Shown: piece after piece, positions 10,017-19,188 of the stretch
Layout: each line of letters begins with the position of its first letter
Numbering within the stretch: position 1 is the first letter of the stretch
Source: Ramlibacter montanisoli
Lineage (GTDB): Bacteria; Pseudomonadota; Gammaproteobacteria; Burkholderiales; Burkholderiaceae_C
Direction: 5' to 3'
Assembly: GCF_013087525.1 (NCBI RefSeq)
Contig: NZ_JABFCS010000001.1
Location: 1,116,001 to 1,180,000 of the forward strand
DNA: 64,000 bases
The notes under the pieces: model-generated
Database searches by the model: none
What the model saw: the letters and a program-made list of their open reading frames with translations, nothing else
What the model was told of the DNA's origin: nothing
Program-made: the position numbers and the translations under genes

Positions 10017-10979
10017 ATGCAACGCCGCCATTTCACCGCAGCCCTCGCTGCCACCGTCGCCGCACCCTTCGCGGAGGCCCAAACCTGGCCCGCGCGGCCG
10101 ATCAAGGTGCTGGTGGGCTACCCGCCCGGCGGCTTCACCGACATCACCGCGCGCCTGGTCTGCGAAAAGCTCGGGCAGCGCCTCGGCCAGACCGTGATCG
10201 TGGACAACAAGCCGGGCGCCAACGGCATCGTCGCGGTCGACACGCTGTCCAAGGCGGCGCCGGACGGCCACACCTTCGCCGTCGTGATTGCCGCGCACGC
10301 GGCCAACACGACGCTGTACAAGAAGCTGCCCTACGACCCGAACAAGGACCTGGTGGGCGTGTCGCTGATCGGCCAGTCGCCGCTGGTTTACGCCGCCAAC
10401 AACGACGGGCCGTTCAAGAATGCGAAGGAACTGGTGGCCTATGGGAAGGCCAACCCCGGCAAGATCAGCTACGGCTCCAGCGGCAACGGTTCGGCCGTGC
10501 ACCTGTCCACCGAGCTGCTGAAGTCGCTGACCGGCACGCACATGGTCCACATCCCCTACCGCGGTTCGGCGGCGGCCTTCACCGACCTGCTGGGCGGCCA
10601 GATCCACCTGTTCGGCGACGCGGCGCAAGGCCTCATCGCCCCCGGCAAGGCCGGCAAGGTGCGCCTGCTGGGCGTGGCGAGCGACAAGCGCCTGGCCGCG
10701 CTGCCGGACCTGCCGACCTTCATCGAGCAGGGCGTCAAGGGCTACGTGGCCAGCACCTGGGCCGGCATGCTCGCGCCCGCCGGCACCCCGGCGGCCATCG
10801 TCAAGCGGGTGGCCGACGAGATCGCGGCCATCGTGCAGATGCCCGACGTGAAGGCACGGCTGGACGCAATGGGTACCATCCCGGTTGGCAGCAGCCCCGC
10901 CGAATTCGATCGCTTCATCGCGCAGGAGACGGCCAAGTGGGGCAAGGTGATCCGCGACGGCAAGGTCACGCTGGACTGA
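10017..10979 (+). CDS. Second Bug/TctC family solute-binding protein
   Basis: This 320-residue protein starts at ATG 10017 with a CAGGAGA ribosome site. It has a short signal ([19 protein letters not shown]) and the Bug core [22 protein letters not shown], then [11 protein letters not shown] and [18 protein letters not shown]. It would bind a small carboxylate in the periplasm. It shares the architecture of the binding protein at 7301 but is clearly diverged, so the two probably recognise different ligands. It lies between etfA and gcdH in one continuous operon. Confidence 0.88.
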   Translation: MQRRHFTAALAATVAAPFAEAQTWPARPIKVLVGYPPGGFTDITARLVCEKLGQRLGQTVIVDNKPGANGIVAVDTLSKAAPDGHTFAVVIAAHAANTTLYKKLPYDPNKDLVGVSLIGQSPLVYAANNDGPFKNAKELVAYGKANPGKISYGSSGNGSAVHLSTELLKSLTGTHMVHIPYRGSAAAFTDLLGGQIHLFGDAAQGLIAPGKAGKVRLLGVASDKRLAALPDLPTFIEQGVKGYVASTWAGMLAPAGTPAAIVKRVADEIAAIVQMPDVKARLDAMGTIPVGSSPAEFDRFIAQETAKWGKVIRDGKVTLD

Positions 10980-10999
10980 AACACACAAGGAGAACCGCC

Positions 11000-12184
11000 A
11001 TGGCGACCAAGAGCAAGGCCCAATTCAACTGGGCAGACCCGCTGCTGCTGGATGCGCAGCTGACCGACGACGAGCGCCAGGTGCGCGACGCCGCCCAGAG
11101 CTACTGCCAGGAGAAGCTCCTTCCGCGCGTGACCGAGGCCTTCCGCCACGAGAAGACCGACGCGGCCATCTTCCGCGAGATGGGCGCACTGGGCCTGCTG
11201 GGCTCCACCATCCCCGAGCAGTACGGCGGCGCGGGCCTCAACTACGTCTGCTACGGGCTGGTGGCGCGCGAGGTGGAACGCGTGGACTCCGGCTACCGCT
11301 CGATGATGTCGGTGCAGTCCTCGCTGGTGATGGTGCCGATCAACGAGTTCGGCAACGAAGCCACGAAGCAGAAATACCTGCCGAAGCTGGCCACCGGCGA
11401 GTGGATCGGCTGCTTCGGCCTGACCGAGCCGAACCACGGCTCCGACCCGGCCAGCATGATCACGCGCGCCCGCAAGGTGGACGGCGGCTACAAGCTGACC
11501 GGCAGCAAGATGTGGATCACCAACTCGCCGATCGCCGACGTGTTCGTGGTCTGGGCCAAGGACGACGAGGGCGCGATCCGCGGCTTCGTGCTGGAGAAGG
11601 GCTGGAAGGGCCTGTCCGCGCCCAAGATCGTCGGCAAGGTGGGCCTGCGCGCGTCGATCACCGGCGAGATCGTGATGGAGGAGGTGTTCTGCCCCGAGGA
11701 GAACGCCTTCCCCGAGGTGCGCGGCCTCAAGGGCCCCTTCACCTGCCTGAACTCGGCCCGCTACGGCATCGCCTGGGGCGCCCTGGGCGCGGCGGAGGAC
11801 TGCTGGTTCCGCGCCCGCCAGTACGTGCTGGACCGCAAGCAGTTCGGCAAGCCGCTGGCGGCCAACCAGCTGGTGCAGAAGAAGCTGGCCGACATGCAGA
11901 CCGAGATCACGCTGGGCCTGCAGGGCTGCCTGCGCCTGGGCCGCATGAAGGACGAGGGCACGGCCTCGGTGGAGATCACCTCCATCATGAAGCGCAACTC
12001 CTGCGGCAAGGCGCTGGACATCGCCCGCGTCGCCCGCGACATGATGGGCGGCAACGGCATCAGCGACGAGTTCGGCGTGGCGCGCCACCTGGTGAACCTG
12101 GAAGTGGTGAATACGTACGAAGGTACGCACGACATCCACGCGCTGATCCTCGGGCGCGCGCAGACGGGTATCGCCGCGTTCTGA
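11000..12184 (+). CDS. gcdH: Glutaryl-CoA dehydrogenase (decarboxylating)
   Basis: This 394-residue protein matches the GcdH group of acyl-CoA dehydrogenases, which oxidise and decarboxylate glutaryl-CoA to crotonyl-CoA. Diagnostic segments are [50 protein letters not shown] and the C-terminal [16 protein letters not shown], whose Glu374 is the catalytic base. The start is ATG 11000 after an AAGGAGA site. The product crotonyl-CoA would enter the bifunctional enzyme at 1585, and electrons go to EtfAB. The neighbouring CaiB-type transferase could supply glutaryl-CoA. Confidence 0.93.
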   Translation: MATKSKAQFNWADPLLLDAQLTDDERQVRDAAQSYCQEKLLPRVTEAFRHEKTDAAIFREMGALGLLGSTIPEQYGGAGLNYVCYGLVAREVERVDSGYRSMMSVQSSLVMVPINEFGNEATKQKYLPKLATGEWIGCFGLTEPNHGSDPASMITRARKVDGGYKLTGSKMWITNSPIADVFVVWAKDDEGAIRGFVLEKGWKGLSAPKIVGKVGLRASITGEIVMEEVFCPEENAFPEVRGLKGPFTCLNSARYGIAWGALGAAEDCWFRARQYVLDRKQFGKPLAANQLVQKKLADMQTEITLGLQGCLRLGRMKDEGTASVEITSIMKRNSCGKALDIARVARDMMGGNGISDEFGVARHLVNLEVVNTYEGTHDIHALILGRAQTGIAAF

Positions 12185-12192
12185 CTGTTGCT

Positions 12193-12212
12193 CCCTCCCC
12201 CTCCGGGGAGGG
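12193..12212. terminator. GC-rich stem-loop after gcdH
   Basis: CCCTCCCC, a 4-base loop CTCC and GGGGAGGG form a perfect 8-bp stem 8 bases after the gcdH stop, followed by TTGGGGTGGGGG. There is no long T tract, so it is at best a weak intrinsic terminator. The sequence also resembles a C/G-rich short intergenic repeat seen in many proteobacterial genomes. It marks the end of the acyl-CoA operon. Confidence 0.55.
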
Positions 12213-12353
12213 TTGGGGTGGGGGCGCTCCGCGGACTGGCGCGGATGCAACGCGCGCGCGTTTCCACGTGACCTTTTCCGTCGCCTGCCGCCGGATGTAA
12301 GCGTCTGTGGAGGGGCCCCTCGCTAGAATCGTGCTCAGCAATCGAAGTCCCTG
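12213..12353 (+). promoter_or_regulatory. Leader and likely promoter of the forward aryl-polyene genes
   Basis: This 141-base non-coding stretch contains TAGAAT at 12324-12329, a good -10 hexamer 24 bases before ATG 12354. No convincing -35 is seen 17 bases upstream. The hexamer stands out because the surroundings are very GC-rich. Nothing else was recognised here. Confidence 0.35.
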
Positions 12354-13694
12354 ATGCACCCCACGAACCCCGCGGCGGCCGCCGCCTCGCAGCCCGATTT
12401 TTCCTGTGACGTGCTGGTGGTCGGCGGCGGGCCCGCCGGCGCGACGCTGGCCACGCTGCTGGCCCGCAAGGGCTGCGACGTGCACGTGCTGGAGAAGGAG
12501 CACCACCCGCGCTTCCACATCGGCGAGTCGCTGCTGCCGGCCAACGTGGCCCTGTTCGACCAGCTCGGCGTGCGCGCCGAGGTCGAGAAGATGGGCATGG
12601 CCAAGTGGGGCGTGGAGTTCGTCTCGCCGCACCACGAGCACCAGAGCTTCGTCGAATTCGCCGATGCGCTCGACAAGTCGCAGCCCTACGCCTGGCAGGT
12701 CCGGCGCTCGGAGCTGGACCAGCTGCTGTTCCGCACCGCCGGCCAGGCCGGCGCCCGCACCCTGGAAGGCCATCGCGCGCGCGAAGTGCAGTTCGACGCC
12801 GACGGCGCCCTGGTGCAGGTCGAGCGCGAGGACGGCAGCCGCGCCAGCTGGCGCTGCCGCTACCTGGTGGACGCGACCGGCCGCGACACGCTGCTGGCCA
12901 ACAAGTTCAAGACCAAACAGAAGCACCCGGAGCACAACAGCTCCGCGCTGTTCGGCCATTTCACCGGTGCGCGCCGGCTGGAAGGCAAGCTGGAAGGCAA
13001 CATCACCATCTTCTGGTTCGACCACGGCTGGTTCTGGTTCATCCCGCTGGCCGACGGCACGACCAGCATCGGCGCCGTGGTCTGGCCCTATTACCTGAAG
13101 TCGCGCAGCAAGCCGCTGCCCGAATTCTTCCGCGACACCATCGCCATGTGCCCGCCGCTGGCGGACCGCCTGCGTGACGCGCAGCTGGTGGGCGAGCAGG
13201 TGCATGCCACCGGCAACTACAGCTACCTGGGCACGCACTGCGTGGGCGAGCGCTACGCCATGCTGGGCGACGCCTACGCCTTCGTGGATCCGGTGTTCTC
13301 CTCCGGCGTGTACCTCGCCATGAGCTCCGCCTTCGCCGCGCTGCCGCTGGTGGAGGCGACGCTGCAGCGCGGCCCGGCCGCGGCCGCCAAGGAACGCGCC
13401 GCCTTCGACCGCTTCACGCGCAAGGGCCCGAAGGAGTTCAGCTGGTTCATCTACCGCGTGACCAATCCGACGATGCGCGGCTTCTTCATGGACCCGCGCA
13501 ATCCGCTGCGCATGAAGGAGGCGGTGCTCACGGTGCTGGCGGGCGACGTGCACGGCCGCACACCATTCCGGGTTCCGCTCACTTTCTTCAAGGGCCTGTA
13601 CTACCTGTCTTCCTTCGCGCACCCGGTGCGCACCTGGAACGCGTGGCGCCGGCGCCGCCAGAACATCCGCGAACTGGACGCAGCCGTTTCGTGA
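12354..13694 (+). CDS. FAD-dependent oxidoreductase, tryptophan-halogenase-like, aryl-polyene cluster
   Basis: This 446-residue flavoprotein opens with the dinucleotide-binding motif VVGGGPAGATLATLLARKG (residues about 22-40) and has the FAD motif GDAYAFVDPVFSSGVYLA near residue 305. This layout is shared by geranylgeranyl-reductase and halogenase-like monooxygenases that recur in aryl-polyene and xanthomonadin clusters. The halogenase WxWxIP motif is only partly kept (WFWFIPL), so halogenation is unproven. It could modify the aryl head or polyene chain. Its stop overlaps the acyltransferase start as GTGA. Confidence 0.8.
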   Translation: MHPTNPAAAAASQPDFSCDVLVVGGGPAGATLATLLARKGCDVHVLEKEHHPRFHIGESLLPANVALFDQLGVRAEVEKMGMAKWGVEFVSPHHEHQSFVEFADALDKSQPYAWQVRRSELDQLLFRTAGQAGARTLEGHRAREVQFDADGALVQVEREDGSRASWRCRYLVDATGRDTLLANKFKTKQKHPEHNSSALFGHFTGARRLEGKLEGNITIFWFDHGWFWFIPLADGTTSIGAVVWPYYLKSRSKPLPEFFRDTIAMCPPLADRLRDAQLVGEQVHATGNYSYLGTHCVGERYAMLGDAYAFVDPVFSSGVYLAMSSAFAALPLVEATLQRGPAAAAKERAAFDRFTRKGPKEFSWFIYRVTNPTMRGFFMDPRNPLRMKEAVLTVLAGDVHGRTPFRVPLTFFKGLYYLSSFAHPVRTWNAWRRRRQNIRELDAAVS

Positions 13695-14482
13695 AACCGG
13701 TGTCCGTCGACGTCGATGAGGTTCCCCTCGCGCAAGCGGACGGGCCGGCCTGGCCGCTGCGCGTGCTGCTGGGCGCCTGGCTGCTGGTGCTGCTGGCCTG
13801 GCTGGGCGTCATCTCGATCGCCTGGAACCTCATTGCCTTCGTCCTGAAGTTCTTCCTGCGCGGGCCGGTCGCCCGCCGCGTCGGCCGCGCCGGCATCGCC
13901 TACGGCTACCGCTTCTACTGGGCCTGCGCGCGCGCCAGCGGCCTGATGCGGCTGGAGGCGGAATCGCTGGACGCGCTGCGCGACGTGCCCGGCGGGCTGC
14001 TGATCGCGGCCAACCACCCGAGCCTGCTGGACGCGCTGATGATCGTCGCGCGGCTGCCGCGCAGCGCCTGCATCATGAAGGGTTCGCTGATGCGCAATCC
14101 CTTCCTCGGTGCCGGTGCCGGCCTGGCCGGCTACGTGGTCAACGACTCGACCCGCCTCATGTTGCGCACGGCGGTGGAACGGCTGGACGAGGGCTGCCAG
14201 CTGGTGGCCTTCCCGGAAGGCACGCGCAGCCCTGCGCCCGGCCAGATGCACCCCTTCAGCCGCAGCATCGCGCTGATCGCGCTGCGCGCGCGGGTGCCGG
14301 TGCAGGCGGTGGTGATCGAGACCGACTCGCCCTATCTGGGCAAGGGCTGGCCGCTGTGGAAGCTGCCGCCGGTGCCCATCGTGTTCCGCGCCCGCCTGGG
14401 CGAGCGCTTCGAGCCGGCGGGCGACGCCGAGCAGCTGTCCGCGCGCATGGAGGAGTACTTCCGCCAGGAGCTGCGCAAGTGA
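13691..14482 (+). CDS. Membrane 1-acylglycerol-3-phosphate-type acyltransferase (PlsC-like)
   Basis: This 263-residue protein starts at GTG 13691. One or two hydrophobic segments lie at about residues 25-60 (LGAWLLVLLAWLGVISIAW). The acyltransferase core follows, with NHPSLLD (the HX4D catalytic motif) and FPEGTRS. In aryl-polyene clusters such enzymes attach the polyene acyl chain to a lipid or glycerol acceptor at the inner membrane. It is overlapped at both ends by the neighbouring genes (GTGA junctions), which implies coupled translation. Confidence 0.82.
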   Translation: MKPVSVDVDEVPLAQADGPAWPLRVLLGAWLLVLLAWLGVISIAWNLIAFVLKFFLRGPVARRVGRAGIAYGYRFYWACARASGLMRLEAESLDALRDVPGGLLIAANHPSLLDALMIVARLPRSACIMKGSLMRNPFLGAGAGLAGYVVNDSTRLMLRTAVERLDEGCQLVAFPEGTRSPAPGQMHPFSRSIALIALRARVPVQAVVIETDSPYLGKGWPLWKLPPVPIVFRARLGERFEPAGDAEQLSARMEEYFRQELRK

Positions 14483-15266
14483 TCGCGCCCTCGCGGACGC
14501 ACCTGGTCGTCATCCCCAGCTACAACACCGGCCCCAAGGTGTACGAGACCGTGCGCGACGCGCGCCGGCAATGGGCGCCGGTGTGGGTGGTGGTGGACGG
14601 CAGCGACGACGGCACCGCGGAGGGCCTGCAGCGCATGGCCGCCCAGGACCCGCAGCTCAAGGTGATGGTGCTGCCCGTGAACGCCGGCAGGGGAGCGCCG
14701 TGCTCGCGGGCCTGGAGGCGGCGCGGCAGGCCGGCTTCACGCATGCGCTGGCGATGGACTCCGACGGCCAGCACCCCGCCGACCTGATTCCCGTGTTCAT
14801 GCAGGCCTCGCAGGCGCGCCCCGACGCCATGATCCTGGGCCGGCCGGTGTTCGACGCCTCGGCGCCGCTGCTGCGCGTGCGCGGCCGGCGCGTGTCCAAC
14901 GGCTGGACCAACCTGGAGACGCTGGGCGCCGGCGTCGGCGATTCGCTGTTCGGCTTCCGCGTCTATCCGATCGCCGACCTGGTGGCCGTGATGAAGCGCC
15001 AGCCCTGGATGCGCCGCTTCGACTTCGACACCGAGGCCGTCGTGCGGCTGGCCTGGCGCGGCGTCGCGCCGGTCAACATGGATGCGCCGGTGAAGTACCT
15101 GCGGCCGGAAGAAGGCGGCGTGTCGCATTTCAACTACCTGCGCGACAACGCCTTGCTGACCTGGATGCACACGCGGCTGGTGCTGGAGTTCGTGCTGCGT
15201 TCGCCGCTGCTGCTGCTGCGCCGCCTGCGCGGCCTGCCGCCCTTCCAGTACCTCGGGCAGCGCTGA
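14479..15266 (+). CDS. Family 2 glycosyltransferase (frame break near 14693)
   Basis: It starts at GTG 14479 with HLVVIPSYNTGPKVYETV, a GT-A N-terminus, and has the metal-binding MDSDGQHPADL motif. The frame breaks at about 14693 in GGGG. Adding one G gives NAGRGSAVLAGLEAA, the expected sequence, for about 262 residues. A C-terminal hydrophobic stretch (LVLEFVLRSPLLLL) suggests membrane contact. It probably glycosylates the polyene lipid, as in other aryl-polyene clusters. It ends 6 bases before the convergent ketoreductase gene. Confidence 0.8.
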
Positions 15267-15272
15267 AGCGCT

Positions 15273-15992
15273 TCAGGCCATCCCGCCGTTGATGGAAATC
15301 ACCTGGCCGGAGATGTAGCCGGCGTCCTCGCCCGCGAGGAAGGCCACCAGCGCCGCCACCTCGTCGGCCTTGCCGGCGCGCCTGGCCGGCACCATGCGCG
15401 CGATCGCATCCTTGTCGAACACCTTGTCGGCCATCGCCGAGGCGATGATGCCCGGCGCCACCACGTTCACCGTGATGCCGCGGCTGGCGAGTTCCAGCGA
15501 CAGCGACTTGCTCGCGCCGTGCAATGCCGCCTTGGCCGCCGCGTAGTTCGCCTGGCCCCGGTTGCCCATCACCGCCGCCACCGAGCTGATGCTGATGATG
15601 CGGCCCCAGCGCGCGCGCGCCATCGGCATCGTCAGCGGCTGGGTGACGTGGAAGAAGCCGTGCAGCGACACGTCGATCACGCGGTGCCACTGCTCGGCGC
15701 GCATGCCGGGGAAGACCGCGTCGTCGTGGATGCCCGCGTTGTTCACCAGGACCTGGATCGTTCCCGCCTCCAGCAGGCGTTCCAGCGCCGCGGCGCTGGC
15801 CTGCGCGTCGGTCACGTCGAAGGCGACGGCTTCGGCCGAGCCGCCGTCGGCACGGATCGCATCCACCACCGCCTGCGCCGCCTCGATGCGCGCGTTCGCG
15901 TGCACGACCACGTGCAGGCCCTCGCGGGCCAGGCGCCGCGCGATCGCGCCGCCCAGGTCGCCGCTGCCGCCGGTGACGAGGGCGCGCTTCAT
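15273..15992 (-). CDS. 3-oxoacyl-ACP reductase (FabG-like), aryl-polyene ketoreductase
   Basis: This 239-residue short-chain dehydrogenase has the NADPH motif TGGSGDLGGAIA at residues 8-19, NNAGIHDD, the catalytic SISSVA Ser and YAAAK Tyr/Lys pair, and the C-terminal ISGQVISINGGMA. It reduces the 3-keto group after each elongation. It is the last gene of the reverse operon. Its ATG overlaps the stop of the dehydratase gene (ATGA at 15989-15992). Confidence 0.9.
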   Translation of the reverse strand: MKRALVTGGSGDLGGAIARRLAREGLHVVVHANARIEAAQAVVDAIRADGGSAEAVAFDVTDAQASAAALERLLEAGTIQVLVNNAGIHDDAVFPGMRAEQWHRVIDVSLHGFFHVTQPLTMPMARARWGRIISISSVAAVMGNRGQANYAAAKAALHGASKSLSLELASRGITVNVVAPGIIASAMADKVFDKDAIARMVPARRAGKADEVAALVAFLAGEDAGYISGQVISINGGMA

Positions 15993-16437
15993 GCGGGCAG
16001 CGGCGTGTCGAGCACGACCGCGAGCCGGCCTTCGGCCACGGCCGCGCCCTGGTGGCGCACCGTGAAGGCGTAGAGCAGCTGGCGGTCGTGGCCGGCGAGG
16101 TGTTCGGTGTCCACCGCGAGTTCGCCCGCGAGGTCGTCCAGCCGCAGGCGGTGCAGCTTCACGCCGCGGGCGCTGGCCAGGAAGCCGGGCGCCGCGCCGT
16201 GTCCAGCCGCGCGTGCGTTCAGCGCGCCGTGCACGGCGGCGGCCTGTGCCGCGTACTCGATCGCGGCGCTGGCCAGCAGGCCGCTGGCGCTGCGCAGGGG
16301 TTGTCCGATTCGCGGTGGCTGGTCGCGCTGCAGCGGATGCGCTGCGCGTCCCAGGCGTCCACCCGCGCCAGCAGGCACATGCGGCCGGCGTGCGGGATGA
16401 GGCCGGCGATGGCGGCGTGGTCCAAGGTTTCGCTCAT
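15989..16437 (-). CDS. Hotdog-fold 3-hydroxyacyl-ACP dehydratase, ApeP-like (frame break near 16300)
   Basis: It starts MSETLDHAAIAGLIPHAGRM, the His-containing FabA/FabZ-like opening. The frame breaks at about 16300 in a four-C run; one added C restores SHRESDNPLRSASGLLASAAIEYAAQ and a length of about 149 residues. It would dehydrate the 3-hydroxyacyl intermediate to create the conjugated double bonds. ATGA overlaps link it to the chain-length factor upstream and the ketoreductase downstream. The family is certain only after repair of the frame. Confidence 0.78.
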
Positions 16438-17258
16438 GCCGGGAACTCCAGGTCGATCTGCAGCGCCAGTTGCGGCGAACCGGGCAGCACGATGCGCGTG
16501 GCCTGGCGGCGCGCGATCGCTTCCAGCAGCGGCAGCGCGCGCGCCGCGGGAATGCGGCCGCGCAGGTCTTCCAGGGCGGCGTCGCGGCAAGGTGTGGCGG
16601 CGCCCGCTTCGGCGGCCGGCAGCAGGCGCGCCTTCAGCCTTGCGCGCGCCGCCGGATCGCCGGCCGCACCCAGCACCAGGCCCACGCCCATGGTGTCCGG
16701 CAGCGGGCGCGTGGCATTCAGCGGCTCGGGATAGGGCGTGTCGCTGGCCACCAGCAGCACGGGGGATTGCAGCCCGGGCAGCTGCGAGAGCGAGGCCACC
16801 AGGCCGGCGCCGAAACTGTCGTCGTGCGCGCAGACGCTGCTGGAGGACTGGCGGCTGCCCACGGCGATGTGCCAGTAGCCGGCCGCGGCGTTGTGCACGG
16901 AGTTCGTGAAGCGGGTCGGCGACACCAGCCGGTCCGGTCCCGGCGGGTGCGCCAGCGTTTCGCACAGCGCGTGGCAGTTGGCGCCGTCGCCGCTGGAGGA
17001 AGCGAACACCGTCGCCAGGGTCGCGGGCTCGCGGCCGGCGGCGAGGCAGGCCGCATCGGCCACGACCAGGGCGACCTTCACCGCGGCACCGGCGCGGCGC
17101 CGTTCCGCGGCCGGCAGGCGCTGCGGCGGCGGCACCACCGAAGGCGCGGGCACGTAGGGCGTGTCGCCGCGCAGCACCGGCTGCGCCTCGTCCCACGACG
17201 TCAGGCCGGGGCCGAGCAGGCCGATCCCCAGCACCCCGAGCTCGATCGCCCCGCTCAT
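16434..17258 (-). CDS. Ketosynthase-like chain-length factor of the aryl-polyene cluster
   Basis: This 274-residue protein resembles the short N-terminal ketosynthase (ketoacyl-synt_2) family. It keeps ASSSGDGANCH, RFTNSVHNAAAGYW and SSSSVCAHDDSFGAGL, but lacks the TACSSS active-site Cys segment and the two catalytic His motifs of the full enzyme. Such proteins pair with a complete ketosynthase and help set product length. It overlaps the ketosynthase stop by 4 bases, which supports stoichiometric production of the two. Confidence 0.83.
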   Translation of the reverse strand: MSGAIELGVLGIGLLGPGLTSWDEAQPVLRGDTPYVPAPSVVPPPQRLPAAERRRAGAAVKVALVVADAACLAAGREPATLATVFASSSGDGANCHALCETLAHPPGPDRLVSPTRFTNSVHNAAAGYWHIAVGSRQSSSSVCAHDDSFGAGLVASLSQLPGLQSPVLLVASDTPYPEPLNATRPLPDTMGVGLVLGAAGDPAARARLKARLLPAAEAGAATPCRDAALEDLRGRIPAARALPLLEAIARRQATRIVLPGSPQLALQIDLEFPA

Positions 17259-18442
17259 GGCGCCCCCAGCACGAGGCTGGCGTTGGAGCCGCCGAAGCCG
17301 AAGGAATTGGTGAGCACGTGGCGCACCGGCTGCACGCGATTGGCCTGCAGGTAGTTGGCACCCAGCGCGGGATCGCGCTGGCGCACGTTGATGCCGCCCG
17401 GCATCAGGCCGTGGCGCAGCGCCAGCAGGCTGATCACCGCTTCGACGCCCCCGGCCGCGCCCAGCGTGTGGCCGGTGGCGCCCTTGGTGGAACTGCAAGG
17501 CACTTCGGTGCCGAAGACGGTCTGCACCGCGCGGTCTTCCGCCGCGTCGTTGCTCGGCGTGCCGGTGCCGTGCAGGTTGATGTAGTCGATCTGCGTGGGC
17601 GCGAGGCCGGCGCCGGCCAGGGCCTGGCGCATGGCGGCGGCGGCGAGTTCGCCTTCGGGATGGGGCGAACTCATGTGGTGCGCGTCGCTGCTCTCGCCCA
17701 CGCCGAGCAGGCACGCGAGCGGTGCTTCGCCGGCGACCGGCTCGCGCTGCAGCAGCGCGAAGGCGGCGCCTTCGCCGAGCGACACGCCGCTGCGCTGCGC
17801 GTCCCAGGGCCGGCACAGGTCCGGAGAGAACAGCTGCAGCGAGTGGAAGCCGTAGAGCGTGGTCAGGCACAGGCTGTCGACGCCGCCCACCACCGCGGCG
17901 TCGATCCAGCCGGCTTCGATCAGGCGCGCTGCGTCGCCGAAGACCTTGGCGCTGGAGGAACAGGCGGTGGACACGACCCAGGTCGGGCCGGTGACGCCCG
18001 TGGCCTCGGCCACGAACCGGGCCAGCGACGCGGTGCTGTGCGTCTTCGCGTAGCGGAAATCTGCGGGCAGTGCGCCGGCGGCGTCGCGGTGCGCATAGGC
18101 GCGCTCGGTTTCGAGGATGCCGGAAGTGCTGGTGCCTAGGAGCACCGCGACGCGGTGCGCGCCCCAGCGCGCGCGCGCGGCCTGCACGGCGGCCAGGAAG
18201 CCGTCCTGCTGCAGGGCGAGCCAGGCGAGGCGGTTGTTGCGGCAGTCGTATTCGCGCAGCGGCACGGGCAGCTCCACGTCCTCCAGTCCCGCGGCGCGGC
18301 CGATCCAGCCGGGCAGCTCGACGTCGTCGAAGGAGCAGGGCGTCAGGCCGCAGCGCTGCGCCTGCAGGGCCTGCAGGTGCGCATCCATCCCGGCGCCGAG
18401 CGCGGTGGTCAGCGTGGCATGCGTGATCGGCAGCGGGTTCAT
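17255..18442 (-). CDS. 3-oxoacyl-ACP synthase II-type ketosynthase, aryl-polyene cluster
   Basis: This 395-residue enzyme carries all three elements of the Cys-His-His triad: STACSSSAK, NLHGTGTPSND and KGATGHTLGAAGG. The C-terminal NSFGFGGSNASLVLG is typical of FabF. It condenses malonyl-ACP with the growing polyene. ATG 18442 begins MNPLPITHATLTTALGAG; the open frame upstream is a shadow of the methyltransferase gene. It is preceded by the methyltransferase (12-base gap) and overlaps the chain-length factor. Confidence 0.92.
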   Translation of the reverse strand: MNPLPITHATLTTALGAGMDAHLQALQAQRCGLTPCSFDDVELPGWIGRAAGLEDVELPVPLREYDCRNNRLAWLALQQDGFLAAVQAARARWGAHRVAVLLGTSTSGILETERAYAHRDAAGALPADFRYAKTHSTASLARFVAEATGVTGPTWVVSTACSSSAKVFGDAARLIEAGWIDAAVVGGVDSLCLTTLYGFHSLQLFSPDLCRPWDAQRSGVSLGEGAAFALLQREPVAGEAPLACLLGVGESSDAHHMSSPHPEGELAAAAMRQALAGAGLAPTQIDYINLHGTGTPSNDAAEDRAVQTVFGTEVPCSSTKGATGHTLGAAGGVEAVISLLALRHGLMPGGINVRQRDPALGANYLQANRVQPVRHVLTNSFGFGGSNASLVLGAP

Positions 18443-18453
18443 GCGGGCTCCGG

Positions 18454-19188
18454 TCACGTGCGTTGCGCCACGAGCAGCACGTTGGCGAAGGGCGTGCCCT
18501 GGCTCATGGGACGCGGCTCCACCTGCATGCCCAGCTTGCGCAGCTGCGCGATCCACTCGGCGAGCGGCCGCCCGTACACCGGCGGCACCCTGTGCCCGCG
18601 CAGGCGCGTGACCGCGCGGTCCACCCACTGGCTGATCGCGAAGCCGCGGCGCTCGCCGGCGTCGCCCACCCGCAGCAGCAGGCGCCCGCCGGGGACGAGT
18701 GCGTCGTGCACCCGCTGCAGCACCGCATCCTGCTCTTCATGCGTCACGTAGTGCAGCACGTCGAGGATCACCACCGCATGCGAAGGCGGGAAGGGCTCGG
18801 TGCGCATGTCGCCGCACACGAATTGCGCATCGCCGGCTGCGCCCAGCGCGGCTCGCGCGCGTTCCACGTCGCGCGGCATCAGCTCGATGCCGGTGAGCTG
18901 CGTGCCGGCCGGTGCTTCCGGCCAGGCCTGCGGCCACTCGCCGGCCGCACGCATCGCGGCACAGGCGCGCAGCAGGCTGGCCAGCAGGCCCTGGCCGCAG
19001 CCGATGTCCAGCACGCGCGCGCCGGGCGCGATCAGGCCGGCGGCCAGCAGGTGGCGGAACACCGGGTCGTGGCCCAGCTTGCCGCGGGCGAAGTGCCAGG
19101 CGAAACGGCCGGCGCTGCGGTAAGGCTCGCTGGCGCGATCCAGCAGGCGGGCCCAGGCGGCGCGCTCGGCGGCCAGGTCCATGGTCAT
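18454..19188 (-). CDS. SAM-dependent class I methyltransferase
   Basis: This 244-residue protein has the SAM-binding motif VLDIGCGQGLLASLL at about residues 60-75, an acidic FVCGDMRTE segment and VILDVLHYVTHEEQ, a Rossmann methyltransferase pattern. It starts at ATG 19188, overlapping the polysaccharide deacetylase stop (ATGA). Within an aryl-polyene operon it may methylate the aryl head or a chain position, but the acceptor cannot be read from sequence. Confidence 0.83.
   Translation of the reverse strand: MTMDLAAERAAWARLLDRASEPYRSAGRFAWHFARGKLGHDPVFRHLLAAGLIAPGARVLDIGCGQGLLASLLRACAAMRAAGEWPQAWPEAPAGTQLTGIELMPRDVERARAALGAAGDAQFVCGDMRTEPFPPSHAVVILDVLHYVTHEEQDAVLQRVHDALVPGGRLLLRVGDAGERRGFAISQWVDRAVTRLRGHRVPPVYGRPLAEWIAQLRKLGMQVEPRPMSQGTPFANVLLVAQRT

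Noticed and set aside
12354..13694. True flavin-dependent halogenase
   Set aside because: The fold is similar, but the WxWxIP motif is only approximate and the Lys site needed for halogenation was not identified, so only the general oxidoreductase call is kept.
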